A stretch of DNA of 64,000 nucleotides from Granulicella cerasi (GTDB lineage Bacteria > Acidobacteriota > Terriglobia > Terriglobales > Acidobacteriaceae). The stretch covers positions 251,852 through 315,851 of the forward strand of contig NZ_JAGSYD010000001.1 of NCBI RefSeq assembly GCF_025685575.1, given 5' to 3'. Numbering within the stretch: the stretch's first letter is position 1; each line of letters opens with the position of its first letter. Positions 1 to 9,443 of this stretch are shown here, piece by piece. The position numbers and the translations under genes are program-made. The notes beneath the pieces were generated by a model that was given only the letters and a program-made list of their open reading frames with translations, ran no database searches and was not told the origin of the DNA.

Positions 1-232
1 TGGAAAGCAGGAACGTAGCGACGGGCCGCTTGATGAACGGTGCAGAGAAATGCACGCCGCCGACCGGTTCGTCGCTTTCGTTCAGCTCCTGCGCGGTGAC
101 GTGCGGCGCCTCAGGCGCGTGTGCGCCTGCGCGATCGCTCGGTCCACCGTTGTCGTGCGCCTTGGCGTAGTCGCCAGGCTTCGGTGCGTCGTGCGGTGTG
201 CTGTCGCCGGGTTGAGGATTCTCAAAGCTCAT
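1..232 (-). CDS. RND efflux permease, second subunit (N-terminal fragment)
   Basis: The gene runs off the left edge; only about 77 codons are visible. It starts 15 bases after the stop of the RND permease at 248-3475 and is in the same direction, so it is the third gene of the efflux operon (adaptor, permease, permease, the MdtABC/MuxABC order). The visible part has an unusual hydrophilic leader of about 60 residues rich in Pro, Asp, Glu and His. It then reads SAPFIKRPVATFLLS, the typical cytoplasmic start and first membrane segment of an HAE1-type RND permease. The rest of the protein is outside the window, so membrane topology and substrate class cannot be checked. Confidence 0.82.
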   Translation of the reverse strand, partial: MSFENPQPGDSTPHDAPKPGDYAKAHDNGGPSDRAGAHAPEAPHVTAQELNESDEPVGGVHFSAPFIKRPVATFLLS

Positions 233-247
233 GCGTAACTATTCCGC

Positions 248-3200
248 CTAGTGCTGCTCCGCAGGATGCGGATGGTCCGGGCGATGCTGGCCGCCGTGCG
301 TGTGTTCGTAAAGCTCCTCATCTGCCTTCGCCGTGCCCAGATACCTGCGGCCGATGCGATCGAAGAAGAGGTAGACCACAGGCGTGGTGAACAGCGTAAG
401 AATCTGCGAGATGATGAGGCCGCCGATGATCGAGATGCCCAGCGGACGACGCAGCTCTGATCCCGTGCCGGAACCGAACGCCAGCGGCACCGCACCGAGC
501 AATGCCGCCATCGTCGTCATCATGATCGGGCGGAAGCGCAACAGGCAAGCCTGATAGATCGCTTCCTCCGGCTCCATGCCCTGCTCGCGCTCTGCTTCCA
601 GCGCGAAGTCAATCATCATGATGGCGTTCTTCTTCACGATGCCAATGAGCAGGATGATGCCGATCAGCGCGATGACCGAAAGGTCCTCATGGAAGAGCAG
701 CAGCGCCAGGCACGCACCTACACCTGCTGAAGGCAAGGTGGAGAGAATCGTGACCGGATGAATGTAGCTCTCATAAAGCACGCCGAGCACGATGTACACC
801 GTGATGAGTGCGGCGAGGATGAGCAGCGGCTCGTTCTGCAACGAAGCCTCGAACGCCGACGCCGTACCTTCAAACTGGGACTGCACGCTGAGCGGCAGCT
901 TGAGCTGCTTCACCGCTTTGTTCACCGCATCCACGGCATCGCCGATGCTCTTGCCTTCAGCAAGGTTGAAGGAGATGGTGTTTGCGGGGAACTGTCCCTG
1001 ACGGCCAATGGAAAGTGCTGCCGCCGTGGGCTGCACGGTGATCAGCGTAGAGAGCGGAACCTGCGTGCCGTTCGAGCTCGCGACGTAGAGGTTCTTCAGC
1101 GCATCCACCGTCTGCTGGAAGTTCGGCGCAACCTCGAGCACTACGTGGTATTGGTTGAGCTGCGTGAAGATCGTGGAGACCTGACGCTGACCAAACGCGT
1201 CGTCGAGTACGTCATCGATGTTCTGCGGCGTGATGCCGAGGCGCGATGCCGTGTCACGATCGATCACCAGTTGCGTGCCGAGGCCGTTGATCTGCATGTC
1301 GCTGGCCACGTCTCGCAACTCCGGCAGCTTCTCCAGCGCAGCGACGATCTTATCTGTCGCCATCGCAAGTTCAGCGGAGTTCGGGTCCGTAACCGAGTAC
1401 TGATACTGCGTACGCGAGACGCGATCTTCTACCGTGAGGTCCTGCGAGGCCTGCAGATATGTCTGAATTCCTGTAACGGCGTCGGCCTTCTTTTGCAGGC
1501 GAGCGATCACGGTTGAGATGTCCGCAGAGCGCTCGTCGCGGTCCTTCAGGTCAATCTGAATACGGCCTGAGTTGAGCGTGGTGTTGGTGCCGTCGATACC
1601 GATGAAGCTCGAGAGGTTGACGACGTCCGGGTCCTCCAGCAGCGCCTTGGCGAGCTTCTGCTGACGCTCACCCATCGCGGCAAAGCTCGTGCCCTGGCTC
1701 GCTTCGGTGATCGCCATCACGACGCCCGTGTCCTGCACCGGGAAGAAGCCCTTGGGCACGATGATGTAGAGCCACACCGTGAAGACGAACGTGGCTACCG
1801 TAACGATGAGCGTGAGCGTCTGGTGCGAAAGCACCCACTTCACGCCGCGACCGTAGAGCGCGATCGTGTCCTGGAAGAACTTCTCGCTGATGTTGTAGAA
1901 CTTGCCGCGTTCGCTTTCCGGCTTGTGCTTCAGCAGGCGCGCGGACATCATCGGCGTAAGCGTCAGCGACACCACAGCCGAAACGAGAATCGTCACCGAA
2001 AGCGTGACCGCGAACTCGCGGAAGAGACGGCCGACGATGTCGCCCATGAAGAGCAGCGGGATCAGCACGGCGATGAGCGAAACGGTCAGCGAGAGAATCG
2101 TGAAGCCAATCTGCTCGGAGCCCTTGAGCGCGGCCTCGAGAGGCGTGTCGCCCATCTCGAGGTAGCGGTCAATGTTCTCGATCATCACGATGGCGTCGTC
2201 GACAACGAAGCCGGTCGAGATGGTCAACGCCATCAGCGAGAGGTTGTCGAGCGAGTAGCCCAACAGGTACATCGCGCAGAACGTACCCACGATCGACAGC
2301 GGTACCGCGACGGCCGGGATCACCGTCGCCGCCAGCGAACGCAGGAAGAGGAAGATCACCATGATGACGAGCGCGATGGTGAGCCCGAGCTCGAACTTCA
2401 CGTCCGAGACGGAAGCGCGGATGGTGTTCGTTCGGTCGGTGAGGACCTCGAGCTTGACGCCTGCCGGCAGCGAAGCCTGCAGCTTGGGCAACAGCCCCTG
2501 CACGAGATCGACGACACCGATGATGTTCGCACCCGGCTGGCGCTGAATGTTGATCAGCACCGCAGGATCGAGCGAGGCCTGCGTCGCAGGAACGGTGATC
2601 TTGTTGCCCGCTGCGTCCTTGCTCTCATGCTCTTCGACCGCAGCCTTGCCGGTCCACGCAGCCTGATAGAGGTTCTCGGCAGAGTCGACGGTGTTGGCGA
2701 TATCGCTCAAGCGCACGGGCGAGCCGTTGCGGTACGCGATGATGACGTTGCGATAGTCATCTGCCGTGAGCAACTGGTCGTTGGCACCGATGGTGTACGC
2801 CTGGCGCGGGCCGTTCATCGAGCCCTTGGCCTGATCGACGTTCGCGTAGGAAATCGCCGTACGGATGTCCTCAAGGGACATGCCGTAGCTGGCCAATGCG
2901 GTCGGGTTCGCCTGGATACGCACGGCGGGCTTCTGGCCACCGGCGATCGACACAAGACCGACGCCGGAGAGCTGCGAGATCTTCTGCGCGAGCACGGTGT
3001 CGGCGAGGTCTTCCACCTTCGACAACGGCAAGGAAGCCGAGGTCAGCGACAGCGTCATGATCGGCGCGTCGGCCGGGTTCACCTTGGCGTAGACCGGCGG
3101 ATTCGGCAGATCGGTGGGCAGGTAGCTGTTGGCCGCATTGATGGCGGCCTGCACGTCCTGCTGCGCGACGTCGATCGACTCCGAAAGCGTGAACTCAAGC

Positions 3201-3475
3201 GTAATGACCGAACCGCCTCCCGAGGAGACGGAGGTCATCTGCTGCAAGCCGGGAATCTGGCCGAACTGACGCTCCAGCGGAGACGTAACAGCGTTGACCA
3301 TCACCTCGGGGCTGGCTCCGGGGTAGAAGGTCGTGACCTGGATGATGGGGTAATCGACTTCAGGAAGCGCAGAGATCGGCAGTTGCGAGTAGGCGACAAA
3401 GCCCGCTAGCAAAATGGCCACCATCAACAGCGTGGTGGCCACCGGCCTCAGGATGAATGGCCGTGAAGGACTCAC
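248..3475 (-). CDS. RND multidrug efflux permease (MdtB/MuxB-like, HAE1 family)
   Basis: Inner-membrane proton-driven drug/H+ antiporter of the resistance-nodulation-division superfamily, 1075 residues, the normal length for the family. The N-terminus (RPFILRPVATTLLM, then PISALPEVDYP) and the fourth membrane segment (GFVVDDAIVMIEN, with the paired Asp of the proton relay) are diagnostic of HAE1 pumps. The predicted start is GTG. Its G is shared with the TAG stop of the upstream adaptor gene, so the two are translationally coupled. The C-terminus ends in a histidine-rich tail (HTHGGQHRPDHPHPAEQH), which is unusual. Substrate cannot be told from sequence. Confidence 0.95.
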   Translation of the reverse strand: MSPSRPFILRPVATTLLMVAILLAGFVAYSQLPISALPEVDYPIIQVTTFYPGASPEVMVNAVTSPLERQFGQIPGLQQMTSVSSGGGSVITLEFTLSESIDVAQQDVQAAINAANSYLPTDLPNPPVYAKVNPADAPIMTLSLTSASLPLSKVEDLADTVLAQKISQLSGVGLVSIAGGQKPAVRIQANPTALASYGMSLEDIRTAISYANVDQAKGSMNGPRQAYTIGANDQLLTADDYRNVIIAYRNGSPVRLSDIANTVDSAENLYQAAWTGKAAVEEHESKDAAGNKITVPATQASLDPAVLINIQRQPGANIIGVVDLVQGLLPKLQASLPAGVKLEVLTDRTNTIRASVSDVKFELGLTIALVIMVIFLFLRSLAATVIPAVAVPLSIVGTFCAMYLLGYSLDNLSLMALTISTGFVVDDAIVMIENIDRYLEMGDTPLEAALKGSEQIGFTILSLTVSLIAVLIPLLFMGDIVGRLFREFAVTLSVTILVSAVVSLTLTPMMSARLLKHKPESERGKFYNISEKFFQDTIALYGRGVKWVLSHQTLTLIVTVATFVFTVWLYIIVPKGFFPVQDTGVVMAITEASQGTSFAAMGERQQKLAKALLEDPDVVNLSSFIGIDGTNTTLNSGRIQIDLKDRDERSADISTVIARLQKKADAVTGIQTYLQASQDLTVEDRVSRTQYQYSVTDPNSAELAMATDKIVAALEKLPELRDVASDMQINGLGTQLVIDRDTASRLGITPQNIDDVLDDAFGQRQVSTIFTQLNQYHVVLEVAPNFQQTVDALKNLYVASSNGTQVPLSTLITVQPTAAALSIGRQGQFPANTISFNLAEGKSIGDAVDAVNKAVKQLKLPLSVQSQFEGTASAFEASLQNEPLLILAALITVYIVLGVLYESYIHPVTILSTLPSAGVGACLALLLFHEDLSVIALIGIILLIGIVKKNAIMMIDFALEAEREQGMEPEEAIYQACLLRFRPIMMTTMAALLGAVPLAFGSGTGSELRRPLGISIIGGLIISQILTLFTTPVVYLFFDRIGRRYLGTAKADEELYEHTHGGQHRPDHPHPAEQH

Positions 3476-4953
3476 TAGTTCTGGCCTCCGCTCACGGTGG
3501 AGCCCGGTCCGGACGCATTATGCGCATGGTGTCCGGAGGCCGGGGATACGGGCGTGCTCTGCTCGGAGCCGCTCATCGAGCTGCTGCCGGTCGCGGGCGC
3601 GGGCGGCGTCTTCGCCGCGGTCGGCGTCACGTTGTTGCCGTCCACCAGCTTCTCCTGGCCGTCGACGACGACCTGCTGGCCGCCATTTAGCTCGCCGTCC
3701 TTCAGCACAGACATCGTGCCGATGACGAAGTCCACATGCACCGGCACCTGATCGGCGTGGTACTTGGGCTTGTTGTCGTTGCTGTCAGCGGTGCTCGTGT
3801 CGTCCGACTTACCGGCCTTCTCTCCCTTGGAGGTGGCGGGCATGTTCTTCTTCTTGTTCTCGGGCGTCGGGCCGTCATTGACGACGAAGACATAGTCGCC
3901 CTGCGTGCCGCTCTGGATCGCCGCGGTCGGAATCAGCGTGGCGTTCTGACGCTCGCGCAGGATCAGGCGAACGTTCACGAACTGGTTGGCGAAGAGGTTG
4001 CCGTCGGTGTTCTCGAAGATGGCCTTCAGCTTGGCCGTGCCGGTCGTCGTGTCGATCTGGTTGTCGATCGTCAGCAGCGTACCCGCCGCAATCTTGTGCG
4101 AGTCCGAACGGTCATACGCTTCGGCGACCAACTTGGCGCCACCCTTGAGGGCGTTCTGCACCAGCGGAATCTGATCTTCCGGCAGCGTGAAGACCACCGC
4201 GATCGGATGGATCTGCGTGATCACCACAAGACCGGTGTTGCTGGCGGCGGTGACGAGATTGCCGGGATCGACCTGACGCAGACCGACGACACCGTCGATC
4301 GGCGAGTAAATGCGGGTGTAGCCGAGGTTAACGCGAGCCGACTCCACCGCAGCGCGGTCAGCCTTCACCGTTCCTTCCGCCTGCCCGGCGGTCGAAACCT
4401 GCGTCTGCTGCGATTCCTTACTGACGACGCCGGCCTGGTAGAGAGCCGAGTAACGCTGCGCTTCCGCCTGCGCATACTTCAGGTTCGCTTCGTCCTTCGC
4501 CAGGGTTCCGAGCGCCTGGTCGAGCGTCGCCTGGTAGGGGCGCGGGTCGATCTGCAGCAGCAGTTGGCCCTTCTTCACAGCCTGACCTTCGCGGAAGTTC
4601 ACCTGCAACAACTGGCCGTCGACGCGCGAGCTCAGCGTCACAGTGTTGTATGCGGTCACCGTACCCAGCGCGCTCAGGAAGACCGGAACGGTCTTCTGCT
4701 GCACGTTATAGGTCTGCACCGGCACCGGACGATTTGCCGCAGCGGCATCCTTCTTCGCCTGCGCCGCGGTCGCCACGTTGTTCGAGTGGATGCGCCAGAA
4801 GATGATGGCCACCACGAGCAGCACAATGAAAACGACAATCCACAACCGCCGCTTGCTCGTGCCGGCAGTAGTCTCCGTTGCATGCTCCGGGAGCAGGTGC
4901 GACGGGTCGGTCACAGTGGGCTGTTGGCGAGGTTCATTGTGTGGGTCAGACAT
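3475..4953 (-). CDS. RND efflux periplasmic adaptor (MdtA-like membrane fusion protein)
   Basis: Periplasmic adaptor that links the inner-membrane pump to an outer-membrane channel. From the chosen ATG it has 492 residues. A short cytoplasmic leader is followed by one membrane anchor near residues 37-55 (LWIVVFIVLLVVAIIFW). Then come the barrel-sandwich/lipoyl half-motifs (SRVDGQLLQVNFREGQAVKKG and IYSPIDGVVGLRQVDPGN, each quoted in part) around an alpha-hairpin, and a beta-barrel ending. The C-terminal part carries a low-complexity Lys/Asp/Ser linker and a Ser/Pro/His-rich tail. The frame stays open to 5049, but the ATG at 4953 is preceded by AGGAG (13 bases away) and has adaptor-like composition from there on. 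First gene of the operon. Confidence 0.92.
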   Translation of the reverse strand: MSDPHNEPRQQPTVTDPSHLLPEHATETTAGTSKRRLWIVVFIVLLVVAIIFWRIHSNNVATAAQAKKDAAAANRPVPVQTYNVQQKTVPVFLSALGTVTAYNTVTLSSRVDGQLLQVNFREGQAVKKGQLLLQIDPRPYQATLDQALGTLAKDEANLKYAQAEAQRYSALYQAGVVSKESQQTQVSTAGQAEGTVKADRAAVESARVNLGYTRIYSPIDGVVGLRQVDPGNLVTAASNTGLVVITQIHPIAVVFTLPEDQIPLVQNALKGGAKLVAEAYDRSDSHKIAAGTLLTIDNQIDTTTGTAKLKAIFENTDGNLFANQFVNVRLILRERQNATLIPTAAIQSGTQGDYVFVVNDGPTPENKKKNMPATSKGEKAGKSDDTSTADSNDNKPKYHADQVPVHVDFVIGTMSVLKDGELNGGQQVVVDGQEKLVDGNNVTPTAAKTPPAPATGSSSMSGSEQSTPVSPASGHHAHNASGPGSTVSGGQN

Positions 4954-5042
4954 CTGCGGGGTGAGACTCCTGGTGGAAATAGGTGGTTCTGGGTGCGGGG
5001 CCGATGAGTTCGTGTTCATTGGATGCAAACACGAGCAACCAT

Positions 5043-5060
5043 CAGCCACTATACTGGCTG
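5043..5060. promoter_or_regulatory. Possible operator over the efflux operon promoter
   Basis: Short inverted repeat CAGCC...GGCTG with an 8-base centre (ACTATACT). On the minus strand the centre contains TATAGT, a plausible -10 hexamer about 90 bases upstream of the adaptor start. No good -35 is visible. A repressor binding here would control the pump, but no regulator gene lies next to it in this window. Confidence 0.3.
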
Positions 5061-5205
5061 GAAATAATTCCTTCGTCAGATGCGAATCGGCAAAGTTACG
5101 TCGCAGAAAGACTTTCTCACTGACGGTATAGTGACGGAGGAGTCATCCACAGAGTTTCGCGGTCGCCGGAATCCACCCCGACAACCTTATTGCGAAGGAG
5201 CGGTC

Positions 5206-6717
5206 TTGCCCGTGCCGGAGTTCGTCATGCCCCCAGAAGGCGTTTTGCCCCCCGATGTGCCTCTCTGTGTGGACCTTGACGGCACACTGACGAAATCCGA
5301 CACCCTGCACGATTCCCTGCTCGCCCTGCTGCGGCGACACCCCGAGAAAATCCTGCAGGTTCCCGGCTGGATCGCCAAGGGTAAGGCGCGCTTCAAGCTC
5401 GAAGTCACCCGTGCGGTCGAACTCGACGTGGAGCACCTGCCCTACAACCGCCCCCTGCTTACATGGCTGCGTCAGGAGCATGGGCGCGGACGCGCCATTT
5501 ATCTCGCCACCGCCGCCGACAAGACGCTCGCCGAACGCGTGGCCGCGCATATTGGCATTTTCGCGGGCGTTCTGGCCTCCGACGGCGAAACCAACCTCGC
5601 CGGCGGCAATAAACTCGCCGCCTTCGAGCAACGTTTCGGCAAGCGCGGTTTCTGCTACATCGGCAACGCCAAGCCGGACATCAAGCTGCTGACCGCCTGC
5701 GAAGCCCCGATGGTTGCGAACCCGCACAGCTCCCTGACCGCCGGCCTGAAGAAAGCCGGCTTCGTTCCGGCGGCAACCTTCGAGGACCGGAACTCCACCC
5801 TGAAGAGCTGGCTGAAAGCGGTTCGCCTGCACCAGTGGGCGAAGAACGTGCTGATCTTCGTGCCGCTGCTGCTGGCACACCGCGTCGATCTGGCCACCGC
5901 TGCCGGGGCCACCACGGCCTTCTTCAGCTTTGGCCTGTGCGCTTCAGCGACCTACATTATCAATGACTTGCTGGATATCGAGGCAGACCGGCGCCATCCC
6001 AGTAAGCGCCGTCGGCCTTTCGCGGCGGGTGATTTGTCGATGTTCGCCGGCTTCGTGAGCGTAGGGCTTCTGCTGGCCCTCTCGGTCGCACTGGCGATTG
6101 CGCTGCCCCACATCGTGGATGCCACTCCTGGCACCTATACGCTTGATCGGCCGTATGGGTTCCTGCTCTGGCTCGCCGTCTACACCGTCACGACGCTCAC
6201 CTACTCCTTCTACCTGAAGAAGAAGCTTCTGCTGGACGTCTTCGTGCTCAGTGGCCTCTACACCGTGCGCATCATCGCCGGATCCAAAGCGACGGGCGTG
6301 CCGATTTCGCCCTGGCTGGCCGGCTTCAGCGTCTTCTTCTTCCTCTCGCTGGCGTTTGTGAAGCGCTTCTCCGAGCTGGAGGGGCTGCGCGAGCGCGGCG
6401 GCGCGATCACCAACGGCCGCGGCTACTTCATCGCTGACCTGGAGCAGCTGCGCTCGCTGGGAACCGGCGCGGCCTACGCCTCCGTCGTCGTCATGGCGAT
6501 GTATGTGTCGAACCCGGAAACCGCCCTCCTTTACCGCCATCTGGGTCGCTTATGGCTGGTGATTCCGGTGCTGCTTTTGTGGCTGAGCCAGGTATGGATG
6601 CTAACCAGTCGCGGCGAAATGCACGACGATCCAGTCGTCTGGGCCTGCACCGACAAACGCAGCCTCTGGATCGGAGCATTGATGTTGCTGGTCGTGGGCT
6701 GGGCTATGTGGCCGTAA
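5206..6717 (+). CDS. HAD-superfamily phosphatase fused to UbiA prenyltransferase
   Basis: Two-domain protein of about 503 residues. The N-terminal 200 residues are a HAD phosphatase-like domain with motif I VDLDGTLT near residue 22 and a later FCYIGNAKPD block. The rest is a polytopic UbiA-family prenyltransferase: LKAVRLHQWAKN, the first Asp-rich motif NDLLDIEADRRHPSKRRRP, and a second motif in DVFVLSGLYTVRIIAG. UbiA members with this fusion resemble decaprenylphosphoryl phosphoribose synthase-like enzymes, where a sugar phosphate is joined to a polyprenyl phosphate and then dephosphorylated; that role is inference. Start: TTG at 5206, five bases after GAAGGAG; GTG at 5212 or ATG at 5227 are alternatives. 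Confidence 0.85.
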   Translation: MPVPEFVMPPEGVLPPDVPLCVDLDGTLTKSDTLHDSLLALLRRHPEKILQVPGWIAKGKARFKLEVTRAVELDVEHLPYNRPLLTWLRQEHGRGRAIYLATAADKTLAERVAAHIGIFAGVLASDGETNLAGGNKLAAFEQRFGKRGFCYIGNAKPDIKLLTACEAPMVANPHSSLTAGLKKAGFVPAATFEDRNSTLKSWLKAVRLHQWAKNVLIFVPLLLAHRVDLATAAGATTAFFSFGLCASATYIINDLLDIEADRRHPSKRRRPFAAGDLSMFAGFVSVGLLLALSVALAIALPHIVDATPGTYTLDRPYGFLLWLAVYTVTTLTYSFYLKKKLLLDVFVLSGLYTVRIIAGSKATGVPISPWLAGFSVFFFLSLAFVKRFSELEGLRERGGAITNGRGYFIADLEQLRSLGTGAAYASVVVMAMYVSNPETALLYRHLGRLWLVIPVLLLWLSQVWMLTSRGEMHDDPVVWACTDKRSLWIGALMLLVVGWAMWP

Positions 6718-6770
6718 GATAGAAGCATCGTTTTCGCGCAGCCTTTGGCGCGCTTTGTAAGGACCGACTG

Positions 6771-7871
6771 TTGGACATTCAGCAACTCACCGACTTTTCG
6801 CCCGAGGCCATCGACAAGGCCTTTGCCGCCGTGCTCGCCGATGCGCAGAGCACCATTGCCTCGCCGGGTTTTGATGCCGAGGCATTCCGCCTCGAATGGC
6901 TGGGCCGCAAGCAGGGCCGGCTGAAGCAGCTCTCCGACGCCTGGCTGAAGACCGCGCCCGTCGAAGGCAAGAAGCTCATCGGCCAGCGCTTCAACGCGCT
7001 CAAGGAAGCCATCGAAGGCGCGCTCGAAAACGCTGGAACCGGCACCGCGAAGGTCACCGTCTCCTCGCTCGACATCACGCTGCCCGGCACGACGCAGCCT
7101 GTGGGTGCAGAGCACCCGCTCGTGAAGACCATGGCGGAGATCGTCGACGTCTTCCGCAAGATGGGCTACTCGACACGCCTCGGCCCCGAGGTTGAAAGCG
7201 ACTTCTACAACTTCGAAAGCTTGAACTTCCCGCCGAACCACCCCGCGCGCGACACGCAGGACACGCTCGTGATCGCCGACCAGGAAGGCAAGCCACTGCG
7301 CGAACGCCTGCTGATGCGCACGCACACTTCGCCGGTACAGATCCGCTCGATGCTGATGGAAGAGCCTCCGCTGCGCCTCGTCATCCCCGGCAAGGTGCAC
7401 CGCAACGACGAGTCCGACGCAACGCACTCGCCGGTCTTCCACCAGGTCGAAGGCCTCTGCGTGGACACGAACATCACCTTTAGCGACCTGAAGGGCACGC
7501 TCGACCACGCGATGAAGGCATTCTTCGGATCGAGCGTAAAGACGCGCTTCTTCCCGTCGTTCTTCCCGTTCACCGAGCCGAGCGCGGACGTGCAGATTTC
7601 CTGCATCTTCTGCGGCGGCAAGGGCTGCCGCAAGTGCAAGCACTCCGGCTGGATCGAGCTGCTGGGCTGCGGCATGGTCGACCCGAACGTCTTCGAAGCC
7701 GTGAACCAGCGCCGCATCGAACTCGGCAAGGACCCGGTCTACGACACCTCGAAGATCTCCGGCTTCGCCTTCGGCATGGGCGTGGACCGCATCACGATGA
7801 TGAAGTACGGCATCAGCGATATCGGCCTGCTCTACTCCGGCGACAACCGCTTCCTCGAGCAGTTCGCGTAG
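6771..7871 (+). CDS. pheS: Phenylalanine-tRNA ligase alpha subunit
   Basis: Catalytic subunit of the class II alpha2-beta2 synthetase that charges tRNA-Phe; 366 residues. The N-terminal third is the coiled-coil arm that contacts tRNA. The class II core follows, with motif 2 around RLLMRTHTSPVQIR, a Cys-rich strip (CIFCGGKGCRKCKHSGW) typical of many bacterial PheS, and motif 3 GMGVDRITMMKYGISDIG. The start is TTG, seven bases after AAGGA. It follows the UbiA gene by 53 bases. Its partner pheT is not adjacent but starts at 12657, separated by four genes, three of them on the opposite strand. Confidence 0.97.
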   Translation: MDIQQLTDFSPEAIDKAFAAVLADAQSTIASPGFDAEAFRLEWLGRKQGRLKQLSDAWLKTAPVEGKKLIGQRFNALKEAIEGALENAGTGTAKVTVSSLDITLPGTTQPVGAEHPLVKTMAEIVDVFRKMGYSTRLGPEVESDFYNFESLNFPPNHPARDTQDTLVIADQEGKPLRERLLMRTHTSPVQIRSMLMEEPPLRLVIPGKVHRNDESDATHSPVFHQVEGLCVDTNITFSDLKGTLDHAMKAFFGSSVKTRFFPSFFPFTEPSADVQISCIFCGGKGCRKCKHSGWIELLGCGMVDPNVFEAVNQRRIELGKDPVYDTSKISGFAFGMGVDRITMMKYGISDIGLLYSGDNRFLEQFA

Positions 7872-7976
7872 AGATCCCGCGCACCCCTTTCGTGGTAACC
7901 CACTGCCCCGCTTGCGCGCTATCTTGCTGACTCGCTACCTATATACTGGCGACACAAACGCGGAGTTTCAGGCATC

Positions 7977-9443
7977 GTGCTCGGTTATTACGATTGGTGG
8001 ACCATCTCTTTGTCGTACGCCATCGCCGCCCTTTCGGGGTTTGCGGCGTTTGAGTCTGTGCGCCATGCGCGTAGTAGCCAGCGCACCACGCTTTGGATCC
8101 TCGCCAGCGGACTCGTGCTCGGACTCGGCATCTGGTCGATGCACTTCGTCGGCATGTTGGCCTGGGTGCCGCCCTTCCCGCTCTACTACTCCGTCAGCCG
8201 CACATTGGTCTCGATGGTCGCGTCGATCATCGCTTCCATTGTTGCGATGAGTCTGGCGATCGGGCCGAAGCGCCCCTCGAAGATCCGCCTGGCGCTCGGT
8301 TCGATCTTCGTCGCCACGGGCATCTGCTGCATGCATTACATCGGCATGTCTGCGGTGCGCTTCAGCCTGCCGGAGATGTGGATGACCTCGTGGCTCATCG
8401 CCTCCTGCGTGATCGCACTCGCCGCCTCGCTCACCGCGCTGCTGCTGCTGCACTGGAGCAGCCGCGCAGACTTCGACATGCGCCACCAGGTAGCCGGCGC
8501 GCTCGTCATCGGACTCGCCATTTGCGGCATGCACTACAGCGGTATGCAGGCCATGATGCTCGAGCCCGGAACGGTATCGCTGTACTTCCCCGGCGATGCT
8601 TCCGGCGCGACGTTGGCGCGCATCGGCGTGGGCAACGCGCTCATCTTTACCTTCCTGCTGCTTGTGGTTTCTTATCAGGACCGCCTTCGCCTGCTGAACC
8701 TTGCGCACGATGCGCAGATCAACGCGCAGGAGGCCACGCGTGTGGCCGGACAGCTCAGCGCCGCAGGCCGCATCGCCGCCTCAGTCGCGCATGAGGTCAA
8801 CAACCCGCTCGAGGCTGTGACGAATCTCATCTACCTCGCAGAGTTGAGCGAGATCAGCCCTGATGCGGCTTCTTATCTGCAGCAGGCGCAGGCGGAACTT
8901 CGCCGCGTCGCCGAGATCACGACGCACACGCTGAAGTTCTATCGCCAGCCCCAGGCCGCCGCGCCCGCGTCGCTGCCGGAGCTGGTCGAATCAGTGCTGG
9001 TGCTCTTTGGCAAGGAGTTGCAGCGCCGCCGCATCACCGTCGGCAAGCGCTGGTCGCCCGAGTTGCCAGATGTGGAGTGCCGCGCAGGCGAAATTCGCCA
9101 GGTCATCGCAAACCTCGTGGAGAACGCGATGGACGTGATGCCGCGTGGTGGCATGTTGGCCGTATCCATGGAAACCAAGGGTGAGTTCGTCGAGGTCATC
9201 GTCACGGACACCGGTGATGGCATTCCCGGTGAAGTGCGCGAGAAGCTCTTCGAGCCATTCTTCACCACGAAGGGTGTGGGCGGCACAGGGCTTGGCCTGT
9301 CGATCAGCGCAGAAATTCTCGAACGCCACGGCGGCATCCTGAAGTTCGACACGCGCACCGAAGCGCCCAACCAGGGCACGACCTTCCGCATCTTGTTGCC
9401 GATCCGCGCCGCCGAACGACTGAACCCCAACGCGATCGCTTAA
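7977..9443 (+). CDS. MHYT-domain membrane sensor histidine kinase
   Basis: Membrane sensor kinase of 488 residues. The N-terminal 235 residues are a seven-helix MHYT sensor with its three signature repeats: MHFVGM (His 56), MHYIGM (His 120) and MHYSGM (His 186). MHYT domains are thought to bind copper and sense O2, CO or NO. A cytoplasmic kinase follows, with H-box VAHEVNNPLEAV (His 272), N-box NLVENAMDV, and G boxes DTGDGIPG and GGTGLGLSIS. Start is GTG at 7977 with GGAG 11 bases upstream; a TATACT -10-like hexamer lies at 7942-7947. No response regulator gene is adjacent, so its partner is elsewhere. The stop overlaps the opposing gene by 4 bases. Confidence 0.93.
   Translation: MLGYYDWWTISLSYAIAALSGFAAFESVRHARSSQRTTLWILASGLVLGLGIWSMHFVGMLAWVPPFPLYYSVSRTLVSMVASIIASIVAMSLAIGPKRPSKIRLALGSIFVATGICCMHYIGMSAVRFSLPEMWMTSWLIASCVIALAASLTALLLLHWSSRADFDMRHQVAGALVIGLAICGMHYSGMQAMMLEPGTVSLYFPGDASGATLARIGVGNALIFTFLLLVVSYQDRLRLLNLAHDAQINAQEATRVAGQLSAAGRIAASVAHEVNNPLEAVTNLIYLAELSEISPDAASYLQQAQAELRRVAEITTHTLKFYRQPQAAAPASLPELVESVLVLFGKELQRRRITVGKRWSPELPDVECRAGEIRQVIANLVENAMDVMPRGGMLAVSMETKGEFVEVIVTDTGDGIPGEVREKLFEPFFTTKGVGGTGLGLSISAEILERHGGILKFDTRTEAPNQGTTFRILLPIRAAERLNPNAIA

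Noticed and set aside
1823..3409. Plus-strand frame of 528 codons across the RND permease
   Set aside because: Composition is the Arg/His/Asp-rich type produced by reading opposite a GC-rich gene; the permease on the other strand has full conserved motifs.
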